From contig JAEXGX010000148.1 of assembly GCA_023450535.1 (NCBI GenBank), forward strand, positions 1 to 5,058: a DNA stretch of 5,058 nucleotides, read 5' to 3'. Source of the DNA: Pseudomonadota bacterium. GTDB lineage: Bacteria > Desulfobacterota > Desulfovibrionia > Desulfovibrionales > Desulfovibrionaceae. Within the stretch, counting starts at the first letter, position 1. Each line of letters starts with the position of its first letter. Of this stretch, positions 4,871-5,058 are shown piece by piece. The position numbers and the translations under genes are program-made. The notes beneath the pieces were generated by a model. It did not search any database and was not told the DNA's origin. It saw only the letters and a program-made list of their open reading frames with translations.

Positions 4871-5058
4871 ATGAAAAAATATGACTCTTTTTGCTGGAAA
4901 TTCGTCCGTATTGGCGGCTTGGACCAGGTTACCCTGCGAGAGGCGGACGAGTTGGTTCGTTTGGACGAACTCGACCCCAAACTATGGGCGGCCCTCAGTT
5001 GTCCGGCCGCAGGGCTGGAATTTGACGCCCGTACTCTGGAGCTGCTGGATACTGATCA
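4871..5058 (+). CDS. Unidentified protein, N-terminal part only
   Basis: The first 62 codons are open and run off the right edge. A TGA stop in the same frame at 4862-4864 makes ATG 4871 the first possible ATG start. The peptide begins MKKYDSFCWKFVRIGG and has no signal peptide or membrane segment in the visible part. It is acidic and Leu-rich, with motifs LDELDPKLWAALSCP (31-45) and GLEFDARTLELLDTD (48-62). I do not recognise it with confidence. The closing DTD could be the start of an EF-hand-type calcium loop (DxDxDG), but the rest is missing, so this is only a guess. It is separated from the cyd genes by a terminator and has its own probable promoter, so it is likely unrelated to oxygen metabolism. 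Amino-acid and codon use look normal for coding DNA. Confidence 0.75.
   Translation, partial: MKKYDSFCWKFVRIGGLDQVTLREADELVRLDELDPKLWAALSCPAAGLEFDARTLELLDTD

Noticed and set aside
4684..4884. 66-codon + strand frame in the gap after cydB, starting at TTG
   Set aside because: It has no ribosome binding site, runs through the putative promoter and leader, and overlaps the start of the better-supported gene at 4871.
4836..5058. A full CRISPR array at the right end
   Set aside because: Only one repeat-like sequence is present, nothing similar recurs at 60-75-base spacing, and the downstream DNA is coding.

Overview
The window looks like chromosomal DNA from a sulfate-reducing Desulfovibrio-type bacterium (Desulfovibrionaceae). 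This rests on the gene set: two-iron desulfoferrodoxin, rubredoxin, and an FprA-type flavodiiron protein (rubredoxin:oxygen oxidoreductase, ROO) whose metal-ligand positions match what I recall of Desulfovibrio gigas ROO. The DNA is moderately GC-rich, the ribosome binding sites are strong, and all recognisable genes lie on the + strand. The species cannot be fixed from the sequence alone.

Layout. Bases 1-123 are an upstream leader with a perfect 10-bp inverted repeat (59-81). Then come dfx (124-504), a 52-aa rubredoxin gene (579-737), roo (851-2065), cydA (2163-3494) and cydB (3497-4522). A 348-base gap follows. It holds a strong intrinsic terminator (4602-4641), a near-perfect palindrome that resembles a dispersed intergenic element (4645-4671), a consensus -35 hexamer (4742-4747) and a likely leader. 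A new gene starts at 4871 and runs off the right edge; I cannot identify it.

Function. The five complete genes form an oxygen-defence and oxygen-respiration cassette for an anaerobe. Desulfoferrodoxin reduces superoxide to peroxide. Rubredoxin carries electrons to desulfoferrodoxin and to ROO. ROO reduces O2 to water in the cytoplasm. CydAB, a short-Q-loop cytochrome bd quinol oxidase, reduces O2 at the membrane. The window therefore places the soluble and membrane routes of O2 removal side by side.

Junctions. A stem-loop follows the stop codon in three of the four gaps between the genes and again after cydB. Only those after rub and after cydB have a T-tract. The cydA/cydB gap is 2 bases and has none. 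This suggests one long, internally punctuated unit or several overlapping ones, but the sequence does not decide which.

Novelty. I see no clearly undescribed system. The observations most worth checking are the dfx-rub-roo-cydAB adjacency, the structured junctions, the terminator just upstream of roo, and a solitary sequence matching the 3' end of type I-C CRISPR repeats immediately before the last, unidentified gene.
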